NCBI GenBank assembly: GCA_003554345.1
Contig: PWGE01000097.1
Location: forward strand, 1 to 6,598
Length of the DNA stretch: 6,598 nt
Direction of reading: 5' to 3'
From: T1SED10-198M sp003554345 [NCBI: Candidatus Sumerlaeota bacterium]
GTDB taxonomy: Bacteria; Sumerlaeota; T1SED10-198M
A model generated the notes under the pieces. It was given only the letters and a program-made list of their open reading frames with translations, did not search any database and was not told the origin of the DNA. The position numbers were made by a program, and so were the translations under genes. Below, piece after piece: positions 1-6,510 of this stretch (position 1 is the stretch's first letter; each line of letters opens with the position of its first letter).

Positions 1-306
1 AGTTTACGCCAGGTAATGGCATTAATACAGCAAATGGATGTTTTTATAACTAATGATACCGGATCTATGCATGTTGCTGCTGCTCTTGATGTACCGGTGG
101 TTGCGGTCTTTGGCTCGACCAATTCCCTTTCTACCGGGCCTTTTTCTTCTAAAAGTCAGGTGGTTCGAACAGCGGTACCTCCTGATTGTGCTCCTTGTTT
201 GAAAAGAGAATGTCCTCGTGATTTTTCGTGTATGCTTTCTCTTCCGCCCCAGGCTCTCTACAAGAAGACTGTTGAATTTCTTTGTTCTTTATCGGATGTT
301 TCATGA
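1..306 (+). CDS. waaF: Glycosyltransferase family 9, heptosyltransferase II-like (C-terminal fragment)
   Basis: This is the last 101 codons of a gene that begins before the window; the frame is open from base 1 and the stop is TGA at 304-306. Members of the family transfer heptose from ADP-heptose onto the growing inner core of LPS at the cytoplasmic face of the inner membrane. Visible are the GT9 nucleotide-sugar-binding signature TNDTGSMHVAAAL (fragment residues 17-29), the following VVAVFGSTN strand, and a cysteine cluster (C63, C66, C71, C77 in the pattern CxPC..R.CP....CM). That cluster is, from family knowledge, common in the heptosyltransferase II branch. The stop overlaps the next gene's ATG as ATGA, which implies translational coupling. 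The exact acceptor cannot be told from the fragment, and another GT9 heptosyltransferase (WaaC/WaaQ type) is possible. Confidence 0.8.
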   Translation, partial: SLRQVMALIQQMDVFITNDTGSMHVAAALDVPVVAVFGSTNSLSTGPFSSKSQVVRTAVPPDCAPCLKRECPRDFSCMLSLPPQALYKKTVEFLCSLSDVS

Positions 307-1403
307 AAATAGTTCATATTGATACTGCTTTAACCTGGCGGGGGGGACAGAATCAACTTTATTTGTTGCTTCGATATTTACATTCCTGTGAGAATGTTCA
401 ACAGGTGGTTTTTACTCCGTGTAAAAGTGCTCTTACAGAAAAAATAAAAGAAAAAGATCTGCAGATAAAGATTGAGAATTTTTCAAACTCCTGGCAGGTT
501 GTTTCGAGAGGTTCGAAATATGCCGGTTCCCGGACCATTTTTCACTGTCATAGCTCAAAAGCCCATACCCTCGCTTTGCTTTCAAAGAAGTTGTATCGCT
601 GGAGGTCTCCTTTATTGATACACCGAAGGGTTGATTTTATTCCTGGTAAATGGCTTCTTAATCGCTGGAAATATACCTCTTCCCTTGTTGATGGATATAT
701 TGCTATTTCAGAAAATATCAAAAATATTCTTGTAAAGGGAGAGGTTTCTCCCTCAAAGGTCCAGGTAGTATACAGTGGTGTTGACTTTTCCCTGCTGGAT
801 AAATCTGAACCTGTCGACCTTTCATCTTTAATGCTCCAGAAGAGTGGTTCACCTGTCTTTGTAAATGTGGGAGCTTTAACCGATCATAAAGGACAGATTT
901 ATCTCCTTCGGGCAGCGCGTATTCTGAAGCAACAGGGACTGTCTTTTAGGGTGCTCATATGTGGAGAGGGAGAACTTGAACCACGTTTTGAACAATTCAT
1001 TGAGAAATATAATTTACATGATACGGTTATACTGGCTGGTTTTCACTCAAATATTGCCGGGATATTAAAAAGTGCCGATTATTTTGTCATGTCATCCCAC
1101 CTGGAGGGACTGGGAACCAGCGTTATTGATGCCCTCTACTTGAAAAAACCGGCTATTGTAACAAAAGCGGGTGGTATTCCGGAAATTGTCCGGCAGGGAC
1201 GACTTGCTCTTTGTGTTCCCCCGCGAGATTCCAGGGCACTTGCTGAGGCTATGAAAGAATTATTGCAGAGCGATGACAACAAACTCTCTGAGAAAGCTTT
1301 TCTCGCACACGAAGAAGTAAAAAAACGCTTTGATTACAGAATAATGGGTGAATCTGTCAGAAACACATATGATACATACTTATCAAAGGAGGGAGAAATA
1401 TGA
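303..1403 (+). CDS. Glycosyltransferase family 4 (GT-B fold), probable LPS/oligosaccharide sugar transferase
   Basis: This 366-residue cytoplasmic or membrane-associated enzyme is predicted to move a sugar from a nucleotide-sugar donor to a lipid-linked or LPS-core acceptor. The N-terminal half carries the acceptor-side WRGGQNQL motif (12-19) and HCHSSKA (81-87). The C-terminal half has the GT4 donor site: NVGALTDHKGQ (188-198, K196 as likely phosphate contact), GEGELEP (221-227), EGLGTSVIDAL (268-278) and GGIPEIV (290-296). The classic E-x7-E pair is here E268-x7-D276. The length is normal for GT4. I chose ATG 303, which overlaps the upstream stop as ATGA. An in-frame TTG at 282 would add seven residues but has no ribosome-binding site. 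No good Shine-Dalgarno precedes 303 either, so expression probably relies on coupling to the upstream gene. Sugar specificity cannot be read from the sequence. Confidence 0.88.
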   Translation: MKIVHIDTALTWRGGQNQLYLLLRYLHSCENVQQVVFTPCKSALTEKIKEKDLQIKIENFSNSWQVVSRGSKYAGSRTIFHCHSSKAHTLALLSKKLYRWRSPLLIHRRVDFIPGKWLLNRWKYTSSLVDGYIAISENIKNILVKGEVSPSKVQVVYSGVDFSLLDKSEPVDLSSLMLQKSGSPVFVNVGALTDHKGQIYLLRAARILKQQGLSFRVLICGEGELEPRFEQFIEKYNLHDTVILAGFHSNIAGILKSADYFVMSSHLEGLGTSVIDALYLKKPAIVTKAGGIPEIVRQGRLALCVPPRDSRALAEAMKELLQSDDNKLSEKAFLAHEEVKKRFDYRIMGESVRNTYDTYLSKEGEI

Positions 1404-2428
1404 CCTATCAATTTGGAGTGAGTTACTTTTCTAATCGTATGCCCGAACATTTTGTGAAAGACCTCGAAGAAATGAGAAAAAAAGGGTGTAACCAGCTATT
1501 GCTTACCTTTTCAGAAAATGACCGGGAGTTTTATAAAGAGACCATAAGGGAATTTGTGGCGCTGGCTCATGAGTATGAGATGAAAGTAGCCCTGGGACCC
1601 TGGGGTGTAGGTGGAGTATTTGGAGGAGAAGCCTATTCCAACTATGCTGCTCAATATTATGAGCACCGCCAGCTGTTGAATAACGACGACCGACCTCCCT
1701 CTGCCTGCTTGAATAATCCTCATTTTCGTGATTTTTTTTCTGAATGGTTCAAAGATGCCATTGACTGTGGAACTGATGCCATCTTTTATGACGAACCACA
1801 TTTTTTTCTTCCGGGCTGGAATAATCTCTATGCTGCTGATGATGCCTCGGTATGGGGATGCTGTTGTCGCTATTGCCGGGAGCGTTTTGAAACAATGTAT
1901 GGAAAATCTATGCCTGATAGCGAGACTGATGAGGTGAAGACGTTTAAAAGAGAAATGATACTGGACTTTTTGAAGTTTGCTTCCTGTAAGATTAAGAAAG
2001 TTAAGGCTGAGGTGGAAACACAGGTGTGCCTTATTACAGATGAACAATTTTTGCAGACAGATATAGCCGATCGTCTGGCTCAGATTCCTGAACTGGACAA
2101 TGTGGGTACCGACCCTTACTGGGGATTCAAAACAGGGAAGGAACTGGAAGATTATCTGTCAAATGAATTTACGCAGGCCTGTAAGATACTTTCTGAAGTT
2201 CAGCAAAAGTATCAAAAGACCACCCACCTCTGGATAAAGAATTTTCTGGTGAAATCAGGTACCGAAGATGCCATAAAGAAAGCAGTGGATATCGCCGTTG
2301 CTCATGATATTCGGTCCATTCTTGCCTGGAGTTATCAAGGAACCCGCTATATGAAGATTCGATGCGATGACCCGGATCTGGTATGGGAAACCCTTACGGA
2401 ACGTTTTCAGCATTATCTGCTAAAATAA
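1400..2428 (+). CDS. Uncharacterised TIM-barrel, glycoside-hydrolase-like protein
   Basis: This is a 342-residue soluble protein without signal peptide or membrane segment. ATG 1400 overlaps the GT4 stop (ATGA) and has a strong ribosome-binding site, AAAGGAGG at 1385-1392, 7 nt upstream. The layout looks like a (beta/alpha)8 barrel. There is an early strand CNQLLLTFSEN (30-40), then MKVALGPWGVGG (61-72), then a strand ending in an acidic motif, GTDAIFYDEPHFF (124-136, with D131 and E132 as candidate catalytic acids). Later come VGTDPYW (235-241, D238) and a final strand SILAWSYQGTR (306-316). A cysteine-rich insertion, CCCRYC (154-159) followed by RERFETMYGKSMP, resembles the CxxC...F..YG..P segment I associate with GH42-like and other uncharacterised barrel hydrolases. 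The lack of an export signal and its place between a glycosyltransferase and murJ suggest a cytoplasmic role in envelope glycan metabolism. That role is inference; no substrate can be named. Confidence 0.82.
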   Translation: MTYQFGVSYFSNRMPEHFVKDLEEMRKKGCNQLLLTFSENDREFYKETIREFVALAHEYEMKVALGPWGVGGVFGGEAYSNYAAQYYEHRQLLNNDDRPPSACLNNPHFRDFFSEWFKDAIDCGTDAIFYDEPHFFLPGWNNLYAADDASVWGCCCRYCRERFETMYGKSMPDSETDEVKTFKREMILDFLKFASCKIKKVKAEVETQVCLITDEQFLQTDIADRLAQIPELDNVGTDPYWGFKTGKELEDYLSNEFTQACKILSEVQQKYQKTTHLWIKNFLVKSGTEDAIKKAVDIAVAHDIRSILAWSYQGTRYMKIRCDDPDLVWETLTERFQHYLLK

Positions 2429-2437
2429 AGGACGCTG

Positions 2438-4027
2438 ATGAGCCGGAAGTCTATTGTTAAATCCAGCGGCGTTATTTCGATTATTACGCTCTTCAGCAGG
2501 TTTACAGGTCTGTTGAGAACAATGCTTATTAGCCAGGTTCTGGGAGCCTCTGCCTTTCAGGACGCTTTCTATGCTGCTTTTGAAATACCGGTGCTTTTGC
2601 GTAGAGTGCTGGGAGAAGGTTCCCTTTCCTTTGTTATTGTTCCTGTATTCACCGAACGTCGCCATAAACACGGGACAGCAGATGCCTGGCGCTTTTTGAG
2701 TAATGTCTTTAATGTCCTGGCACTGTTGTCATTACTCCTTACCACCTTTTTTTATATAATAGCTCCTTATATTATCAGAATATTTATGTGGGGTTATTAC
2801 CAGCGGCAGGACTGGGAAATTCTGAATATTGCTGTTCTCTGCACCAGGATAATGCTTCCTATTATGTTTTTGTTAGCCCTGGTTGCCCTTCTTATGGGGG
2901 TGTATAATTCGTTTAAACGCTTTGCCCTTCCTACAGTAGGTCCTGTTTTTATTAATCTGACCATTATTATTACCTGTATTTTGTTTTATTATGTGCCTCA
3001 TGCTACTTTTGTCATCATCTTAAGTGGCTCTGCTACCCTGGGATTGTTGATCCGCTTTCTCTCTTTGTATATTCCTCTTCGTAAATTTCATGGGTTTAAG
3101 CATCATTGGGTATGGGATGTCAAAGATCCCGGTCTTCGTAAATTGTTTTTATTGATTGCTCCCGGCTTTATAGGCATGCTTATAGCCTATTTTAACATTT
3201 TTGTGGATAAGATGCTTGCTACCTGGATAGGGGAAGGGGTTCTTACTTACCTCGGTAATGCCAATTATCTCGTTGAATTTCCCCTGGCCCTTTTTGCCAC
3301 AGCCGTGGGAACAGCTCTTTTGCCTACTATTGCTGATAATATCGTTCAAAAGGACTTTTCTTCCCTTCAAAAAAATATGACCTTTGCTATGGAAGTGGTC
3401 ATTATGTTGCTTCTTCCCTGTATTTTTGGGTACATTGTGCTGAGGGAGAATATTGTTTCTCTCCTGTTTCAACGTCAGAACTGGACTCCTCAGGCGACCC
3501 TTAATACTTCCTGGGCTTTGATTTTTTATTCGCTGGGATTGCTCTTCTATGGATTTCATCGTCTTTATGTGGCTGTTTATTACGCTTTTAAAGATGTTTA
3601 TACGCCTTTGAAAACAGGGGCGGTAGCAATGTTAAGCAATGTTGTGTTAAACCTCTTACTCTTCAGAACTTTTCTTTCATTTGGAGGGCTGGCACTGGCA
3701 ACTTCTCTTGCTATGGGTTTGAACGTATCTCTGATGGAATGGCGGTTGGAGAAAAAACACGGCGTTGGTATAAAGTGGCCACCCTTAGTCAGAACTTTTG
3801 TGCTTGCTTTTGGTATTAATACCTTTTTGTTCAGCGTGGTGTTTTATCTTAAAAATGCCTTTTTTCCGGATATTTTTATGGAGGGGGGCTTTAATTTTTT
3901 CTTTACCATGGCTGTGATTGCAGTCTATGCCGTTCTCTACTGGGGAGCAATGGTTTTGTTTCATCCGGAAGGAAAAAGGGTGCTGCTTCTGATAGTAAAG
4001 AAAGTGAAAAAGGAAGAGAAAAAGTAA
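2438..4027 (+). CDS. murJ: MurJ/MviN lipid II flippase
   Basis: MurJ (MOP superfamily) moves lipid II, the undecaprenyl-linked peptidoglycan precursor, from the cytoplasmic to the periplasmic face of the inner membrane. The 529 residues are hydrophobic throughout, consistent with the family's 14 transmembrane helices. Diagnostic segments are SRFTGLLR (20-27), QDAFYAAF (41-48), LLRRVLGEGSLS (53-64) and VEFPLALFATAVGTALLP (279-296). R21, R27 and R55 match the essential E. coli R18, R24 and R52 by my hand alignment. The position equivalent to E. coli R270 (YADRLMEFP) is Y277 here (NANYLVEFP), an unusual change. The C-terminus is a short lysine/glutamate tail. ATG 2438 has AAAGGA at 2427-2432 and lies 9 nt after the previous stop, so the gene belongs to the same operon. 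No convincing terminator follows it. Confidence 0.95.
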   Translation: MSRKSIVKSSGVISIITLFSRFTGLLRTMLISQVLGASAFQDAFYAAFEIPVLLRRVLGEGSLSFVIVPVFTERRHKHGTADAWRFLSNVFNVLALLSLLLTTFFYIIAPYIIRIFMWGYYQRQDWEILNIAVLCTRIMLPIMFLLALVALLMGVYNSFKRFALPTVGPVFINLTIIITCILFYYVPHATFVIILSGSATLGLLIRFLSLYIPLRKFHGFKHHWVWDVKDPGLRKLFLLIAPGFIGMLIAYFNIFVDKMLATWIGEGVLTYLGNANYLVEFPLALFATAVGTALLPTIADNIVQKDFSSLQKNMTFAMEVVIMLLLPCIFGYIVLRENIVSLLFQRQNWTPQATLNTSWALIFYSLGLLFYGFHRLYVAVYYAFKDVYTPLKTGAVAMLSNVVLNLLLFRTFLSFGGLALATSLAMGLNVSLMEWRLEKKHGVGIKWPPLVRTFVLAFGINTFLFSVVFYLKNAFFPDIFMEGGFNFFFTMAVIAVYAVLYWGAMVLFHPEGKRVLLLIVKKVKKEEKK

Positions 4028-4120
4028 CTACTTCTCTCCTGTTTAAACAACTCTTCTGATCGCTTCATCTGTTATCCTTTTCCCTTCTTTAGAGTAGTTT
4101 TTGCTTTGTCAATGATATTT

Positions 4121-4150
4121 TTGCCCATTCAGGAAAAAGTGTATTATAAT
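4121..4150 (+). promoter_or_regulatory. Sigma-70-type promoter for the RING-like/secreted protein pair
   Basis: A consensus -10 TATAAT (4145-4150) is preceded at 18 nt by TTGCCC (4121-4126, four of six matches to TTGACA). Transcription should start near 4157, giving a leader of about 29 nt before ATG 4186. That leader (4157-4185) is A-rich and has no GGAG-like ribosome-binding site. The rest of the 158-nt gap after murJ (4028-4120) shows nothing recognisable except a weak imperfect inverted repeat around the murJ stop. Confidence 0.65.
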
Positions 4151-4185
4151 GAACTAATAGCAATTCTTGAAAAGATTGAAAAAAT

Positions 4186-5136
4186 ATGAAAGCAGGCGCT
4201 AAATTTTTTAATAAGTCGTGTCCTGTTTGCACGCATCCCTTTCATACAGAGGATGAGGTTATTATTTGTCCTGAATGTGAGCGACCTCACCATGCTACGT
4301 GCTGGCACAAAAATCATGGATGTGGTCTGATAGATTGCCAGGGAGGAAAGGACCATAGAAAGAAAAGTTCAAAAAAAAGGCCTGCGAAAAAAGGAAAAGA
4401 CACTTCCCACAAGGAATCAATAACCTGTCCGGTATGCGAAGCAGCCATTGAGAAACATGTTGTCAGATGTCCTTATTGTGAAACGCGTTTAAAAAGAAAA
4501 GGATTATATTATGGGGTACGGATAAGCCTGATTATGGCATTTGTAACCCTCATGGTAGGGGGAGGGTGGTATTTGCTCGTACATGTTTCCTTTCCTTTTC
4601 TGGAAAGAAGAGACAGAGAGACAGTTGAAGAGGAAGATCCCCTTAAAGAGCTCTCTCCGCATGAATATGTAAGGGATAAATGGAATGCGGCGAATTACCA
4701 GGAATTAAAATCATTCCTGGAAACCGAAGGGGTTTTGCAAACAGATCCCGATTTTTTTTATCCCTACCTGGTTGGAGTCTATCTCCAGGAGGATAATATA
4801 TCTCCCGTTCTCGACGCCATGGATGAGCTCCAACAAAATCTCTCTTCGTCCTCCTTTCATTTCTTATCCGGTATTGTGTATGCGGCTGCAGAAAAAAATG
4901 AAGAAGCAGAAAATGCTTTTCATCAGTATAATTTCTCTTTTCACAGGCAAACTCCTCAGTTGCATGATATAATTCGCTTTATTCCTCCAGAGGTGAATTT
5001 TGAATATGTTGCCGAAAAGGTGTATCTGGAAAAAAGTGAGGAGGTCAAGCTGGAACACTTGCAGGAAAAGTTTGATAATTGGCAATGGAGAGTCGAAGAA
5101 GGGGTGATTGTTGGGGAATTGAGTGATGAAGTCTAA
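4186..5136 (+). CDS. Prokaryotic RING-finger/zinc-ribbon single-pass membrane protein
   Basis: This 316-residue protein has a mosaic layout. Residues 12-51 form a RING-like zinc finger: C12-x2-C15, C28-x2-C31, H36, C39, then C46 and C51. The CP.C.x(n).D.V.IC.EC..x.H..CW pattern resembles the family called prokaryotic RING finger 1 (assigned from memory of the family). A basic linker (58-71) follows, then a four-cysteine zinc ribbon, CPVC-x10-CPYC (81-98). One hydrophobic helix spans roughly 112-135, preceded by RLKRK (101-105), so by the positive-inside rule the zinc domains should be cytosolic. The C-terminal 180 residues are acidic and helical, and about 224-248 (LSGIVYAAAEKNEEAENAF) looks like a divergent TPR helix pair, probably on the outer face. 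ATG 4186 is the only good start, with a weak ribosome-binding site. It has its own promoter and overlaps the next gene by 11 nt. Function is unknown; family members are suspected in ubiquitin-like or signalling contexts, which cannot be shown here. Confidence 0.88.
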   Translation: MKAGAKFFNKSCPVCTHPFHTEDEVIICPECERPHHATCWHKNHGCGLIDCQGGKDHRKKSSKKRPAKKGKDTSHKESITCPVCEAAIEKHVVRCPYCETRLKRKGLYYGVRISLIMAFVTLMVGGGWYLLVHVSFPFLERRDRETVEEEDPLKELSPHEYVRDKWNAANYQELKSFLETEGVLQTDPDFFYPYLVGVYLQEDNISPVLDAMDELQQNLSSSSFHFLSGIVYAAAEKNEEAENAFHQYNFSFHRQTPQLHDIIRFIPPEVNFEYVAEKVYLEKSEEVKLEHLQEKFDNWQWRVEEGVIVGELSDEV

Positions 5137-5962
5137 AACATTTTTCTCTCTTTTATGCTTGCTGCTCCTGTCTTTTGCAGGGAAAAGTCAGGAAGGGGAT
5201 ATGTATCAGGTTATCCTCTTTCGGGGGAATGCTCAGGATTATCGGGTTCATCAACTTAGAACAGGTGCCAGAATTTCTCCCTCCCGCTACTTTGCACATT
5301 TTGATAGATGGGCAGAAGTAATGAATATTCAGGAAGCATGCGACGTTCCTGTTCAAAGAAACCTTGAACCCATTTCATCCCAAATAGCAACAACTTATGA
5401 AAACCTGGCTCGTATTATCCATAATCTGGAACTTGAAAATCGTGAACCGGAGTTTTATGAGGAGTTTCAAAGGAAATATAATATTTTTTATAGTTTTCTG
5501 GGATATGATCCTCAAACCCCTCTCGATTTCTCTACCGGCCTTCTTACTGCCTATGCATATTATCAGTATGTCAGCAGAGAACGCGTTTCTTCCAGGGAGT
5601 TTATTGATATTTTCAATTTCGATTATCCTGAATTAGCAGAACAGCTCTATTTCCTGGAATTCAGTGAATATATGGCTGATATTCTGGAATATATGCCGGA
5701 AGATGTCAGCGTGGAAAAACTGACATTTGAGCTTGAAGAAGTGTCAGAGTCGCTCTATGAACAATGGAACCTTCCCTATAGTCCCTTGCAGTTTATTTCA
5801 TATAATATTACTTTACAGATCAGGGCTTCTTTTTCTGATCTAAAAGAAGTTATGGGTTCCCTTGCTGATCAGATGATGGTCAAAAAACTGGTAAAAGAAG
5901 AAGATTTATTATTGTTTGAAGGTGAGTTGTGGATAGGTCTTTATTATCGTCCTATCCCTTAA
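5126..5962 (+). CDS. Secreted acidic protein of unknown function, coupled to the RING-like membrane protein
   Basis: I do not recognise this family. The 278-residue product starts with a clear Sec signal peptide: KSK (2-4), a leucine-rich core at 6-17, and likely cleavage near 18-22 (SFAGKSQ). No lipobox cysteine is present, so the mature protein should be periplasmic or exported rather than a lipoprotein. The mature chain is acidic and rich in Tyr and Phe (for example EPEFYEEFQRKY at 107-118 and TAYAYYQYVS at 141-150), with predicted helices and a single cysteine, C72. It ends in GLYYRPIP (271-278). I chose ATG 5126; an in-frame GTG at 5123 is immediately upstream. GGGGAA at 5113-5118 can serve as ribosome-binding site. 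The 11-nt overlap with the preceding gene suggests translational coupling and a shared process, perhaps contact with that protein's outer domain, which is inference. Confidence 0.82.
   Translation: MKSKTFFSLLCLLLLSFAGKSQEGDMYQVILFRGNAQDYRVHQLRTGARISPSRYFAHFDRWAEVMNIQEACDVPVQRNLEPISSQIATTYENLARIIHNLELENREPEFYEEFQRKYNIFYSFLGYDPQTPLDFSTGLLTAYAYYQYVSRERVSSREFIDIFNFDYPELAEQLYFLEFSEYMADILEYMPEDVSVEKLTFELEEVSESLYEQWNLPYSPLQFISYNITLQIRASFSDLKEVMGSLADQMMVKKLVKEEDLLLFEGELWIGLYYRPIP
5931..5957 (+). other. Perfect inverted repeat at the 3' end of the secreted-protein gene
   Basis: GGATAGG (5931-5937) and CCTATCC (5951-5957) are perfect 7-bp complements around a 13-nt loop, just before the TAA stop at 5960-5962. 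It could act as an mRNA 3' stabiliser or a weak terminator. No T-run follows (the next bases are CTTAAATAAT), so it is not a standard intrinsic terminator, and it also lies in coding sequence. Confidence 0.4.
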
Positions 5963-6015
5963 ATAATACTCTGCCAACTGAACTTTTAAAGGCTTTCGTG
6001 ATTGAGAAACTCCGC

Positions 6016-6044
6016 TTTACCCTTTCTGTCAAAAGTGATATAAT
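6016..6044 (+). promoter_or_regulatory. Extended -10 promoter immediately before a small ORF
   Basis: TTTACC (6016-6021, four of six matches to TTGACA), a 17-nt spacer, and TATAAT (6039-6044) preceded by TGA (6036-6038) form an extended -10 promoter (TGnTATAAT). The expected start of transcription, six to seven bases after the -10, falls on or next to the ATG at 6051. Confidence 0.65.
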
Positions 6045-6050
6045 AATACT

Positions 6051-6272
6051 ATGGAAAAAGATAATAACAGGAAAAAAAGTGGAAGAAGATGTCGCACTCT
6101 TTTGCTCTTCCTGTTTTTGCTGGGTTTCATAATAGTGCCAGTACCACCGCTACCTTCTCAGTCGTGCCGGGGGTCTTTTCACTTTGATGGACATCAATCC
6201 CATCTTAATCTGCATCGTTCTGCTTCTGTAAGTAGTTCAAGCGTTGGTTGTGCTTACTCTGCATCGTTATGA
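6051..6272 (+). CDS. Possible small leaderless secreted or membrane protein (73 aa)
   Basis: The first 38 residues look like a classic signal peptide or membrane anchor: a basic region (KK and RR within 8-13), a hydrophobic core TLLLFLFLLGFIIVPV (16-31) and a proline/serine stretch. The remaining residues, from about 38 on, are Ser/His-rich and contain two cysteines (C39, C67) but match no family known to me. There is no ribosome-binding site, and the promoter at 6016-6044 would place the mRNA 5' end at the ATG, so translation would be leaderless. A rival start at ATG 6089 in another frame has GGAAGAAG just upstream but gives only 32 residues with no recognisable feature. The sequence may instead be a decayed gene remnant or a non-coding RNA. 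Coding status is uncertain. Confidence 0.4.
   Translation: MEKDNNRKKSGRRCRTLLLFLFLLGFIIVPVPPLPSQSCRGSFHFDGHQSHLNLHRSASVSSSSVGCAYSASL
6210..6268 (+). repeat. Short direct repeat CTGCATCGTT, two copies
   Basis: CTGCATCGTT occurs at 6210-6219 and again at 6259-6268, a period of 49 nt, in the 3' part of the small ORF. Two 10-bp copies may be chance or a remnant of local duplication. Confidence 0.35.
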
Positions 6273-6510
6273 GTTCTGTTTTGCAAAAGTATACTTCAAG
6301 TGACTGCACCATGCTGCGATGAAAACTGTTCTTTTAAAAAAGGGGGATAATATGTTCATTAATCTCCCTTTATTATCCGGGCAAAACTTCTGGGTTAAGT
6401 ATTTCGGTTGATAAAACCATGTGTTTTTTCGGATTGAAAGAGTGAAAATCCAGCCATCTTGTTTATTGTGGATGTTCGGGGGTATAATAAAAAGTTGTGT
6501 ATGAAGAAAG
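6273..6510. other. Intergenic stretch without a supported gene
   Basis: No reading frame here has a ribosome-binding site plus a protein-like composition. The stretch holds the hairpin at 6339-6371 and an isolated TATAAT at 6483-6488 whose best -35 (TTGTTT at 6459-6464, 18-nt spacer) is poor. Nothing else was recognised. Confidence 0.5.
6339..6371. terminator. G-rich hairpin, candidate terminator
   Basis: AAAGGGGGAT (6339-6348) pairs with ATCTCCCTTT (6362-6371) as a 10-bp stem with one G-U pair and a 13-nt loop. A competing perfect 8-bp pairing, GGATAATA (6345-6352) with TATTATCC (6371-6378), uses overlapping bases. On the minus strand the stem ends in a run of six T (6336-6341), the better intrinsic-terminator geometry. 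On the plus strand only TTTATTAT follows. It may end transcription from 6051 or insulate the next gene. Confidence 0.4.

Noticed and set aside
282-302. Upstream TTG start for the GT4 gene
   Set aside because: No ribosome-binding site precedes it, the extra residues do not resemble the family N-terminus, and ATG 303 gives a typical GT4 start with an ATGA overlap.
1511-2047. 178-codon open frame on the minus strand
   Set aside because: It lies wholly inside the TIM-barrel gene, which has a strong start signal and protein-like sequence. The antisense frame looks like a composition artefact.
3149-3559. 136-codon open frame on the minus strand inside murJ
   Set aside because: It is antisense to a clearly conserved transmembrane coding region and has no credible start signal or family features.
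4011-4040. Imperfect inverted repeat (AGGAAGAGAA / TTCTCTCCT) around the murJ stop as a terminator
   Set aside because: The stem is bulged and purine/pyrimidine-biased, and it is followed by GTTTAAAC rather than a T-run, so terminator function is not supported.
4106-4111. TTGTCA as the -35 of the promoter before the RING-like gene
   Set aside because: It lies 33 nt from the TATAAT at 4145, too far for a sigma-70 spacer. TTGCCC at 4121 has an acceptable 18-nt spacer.
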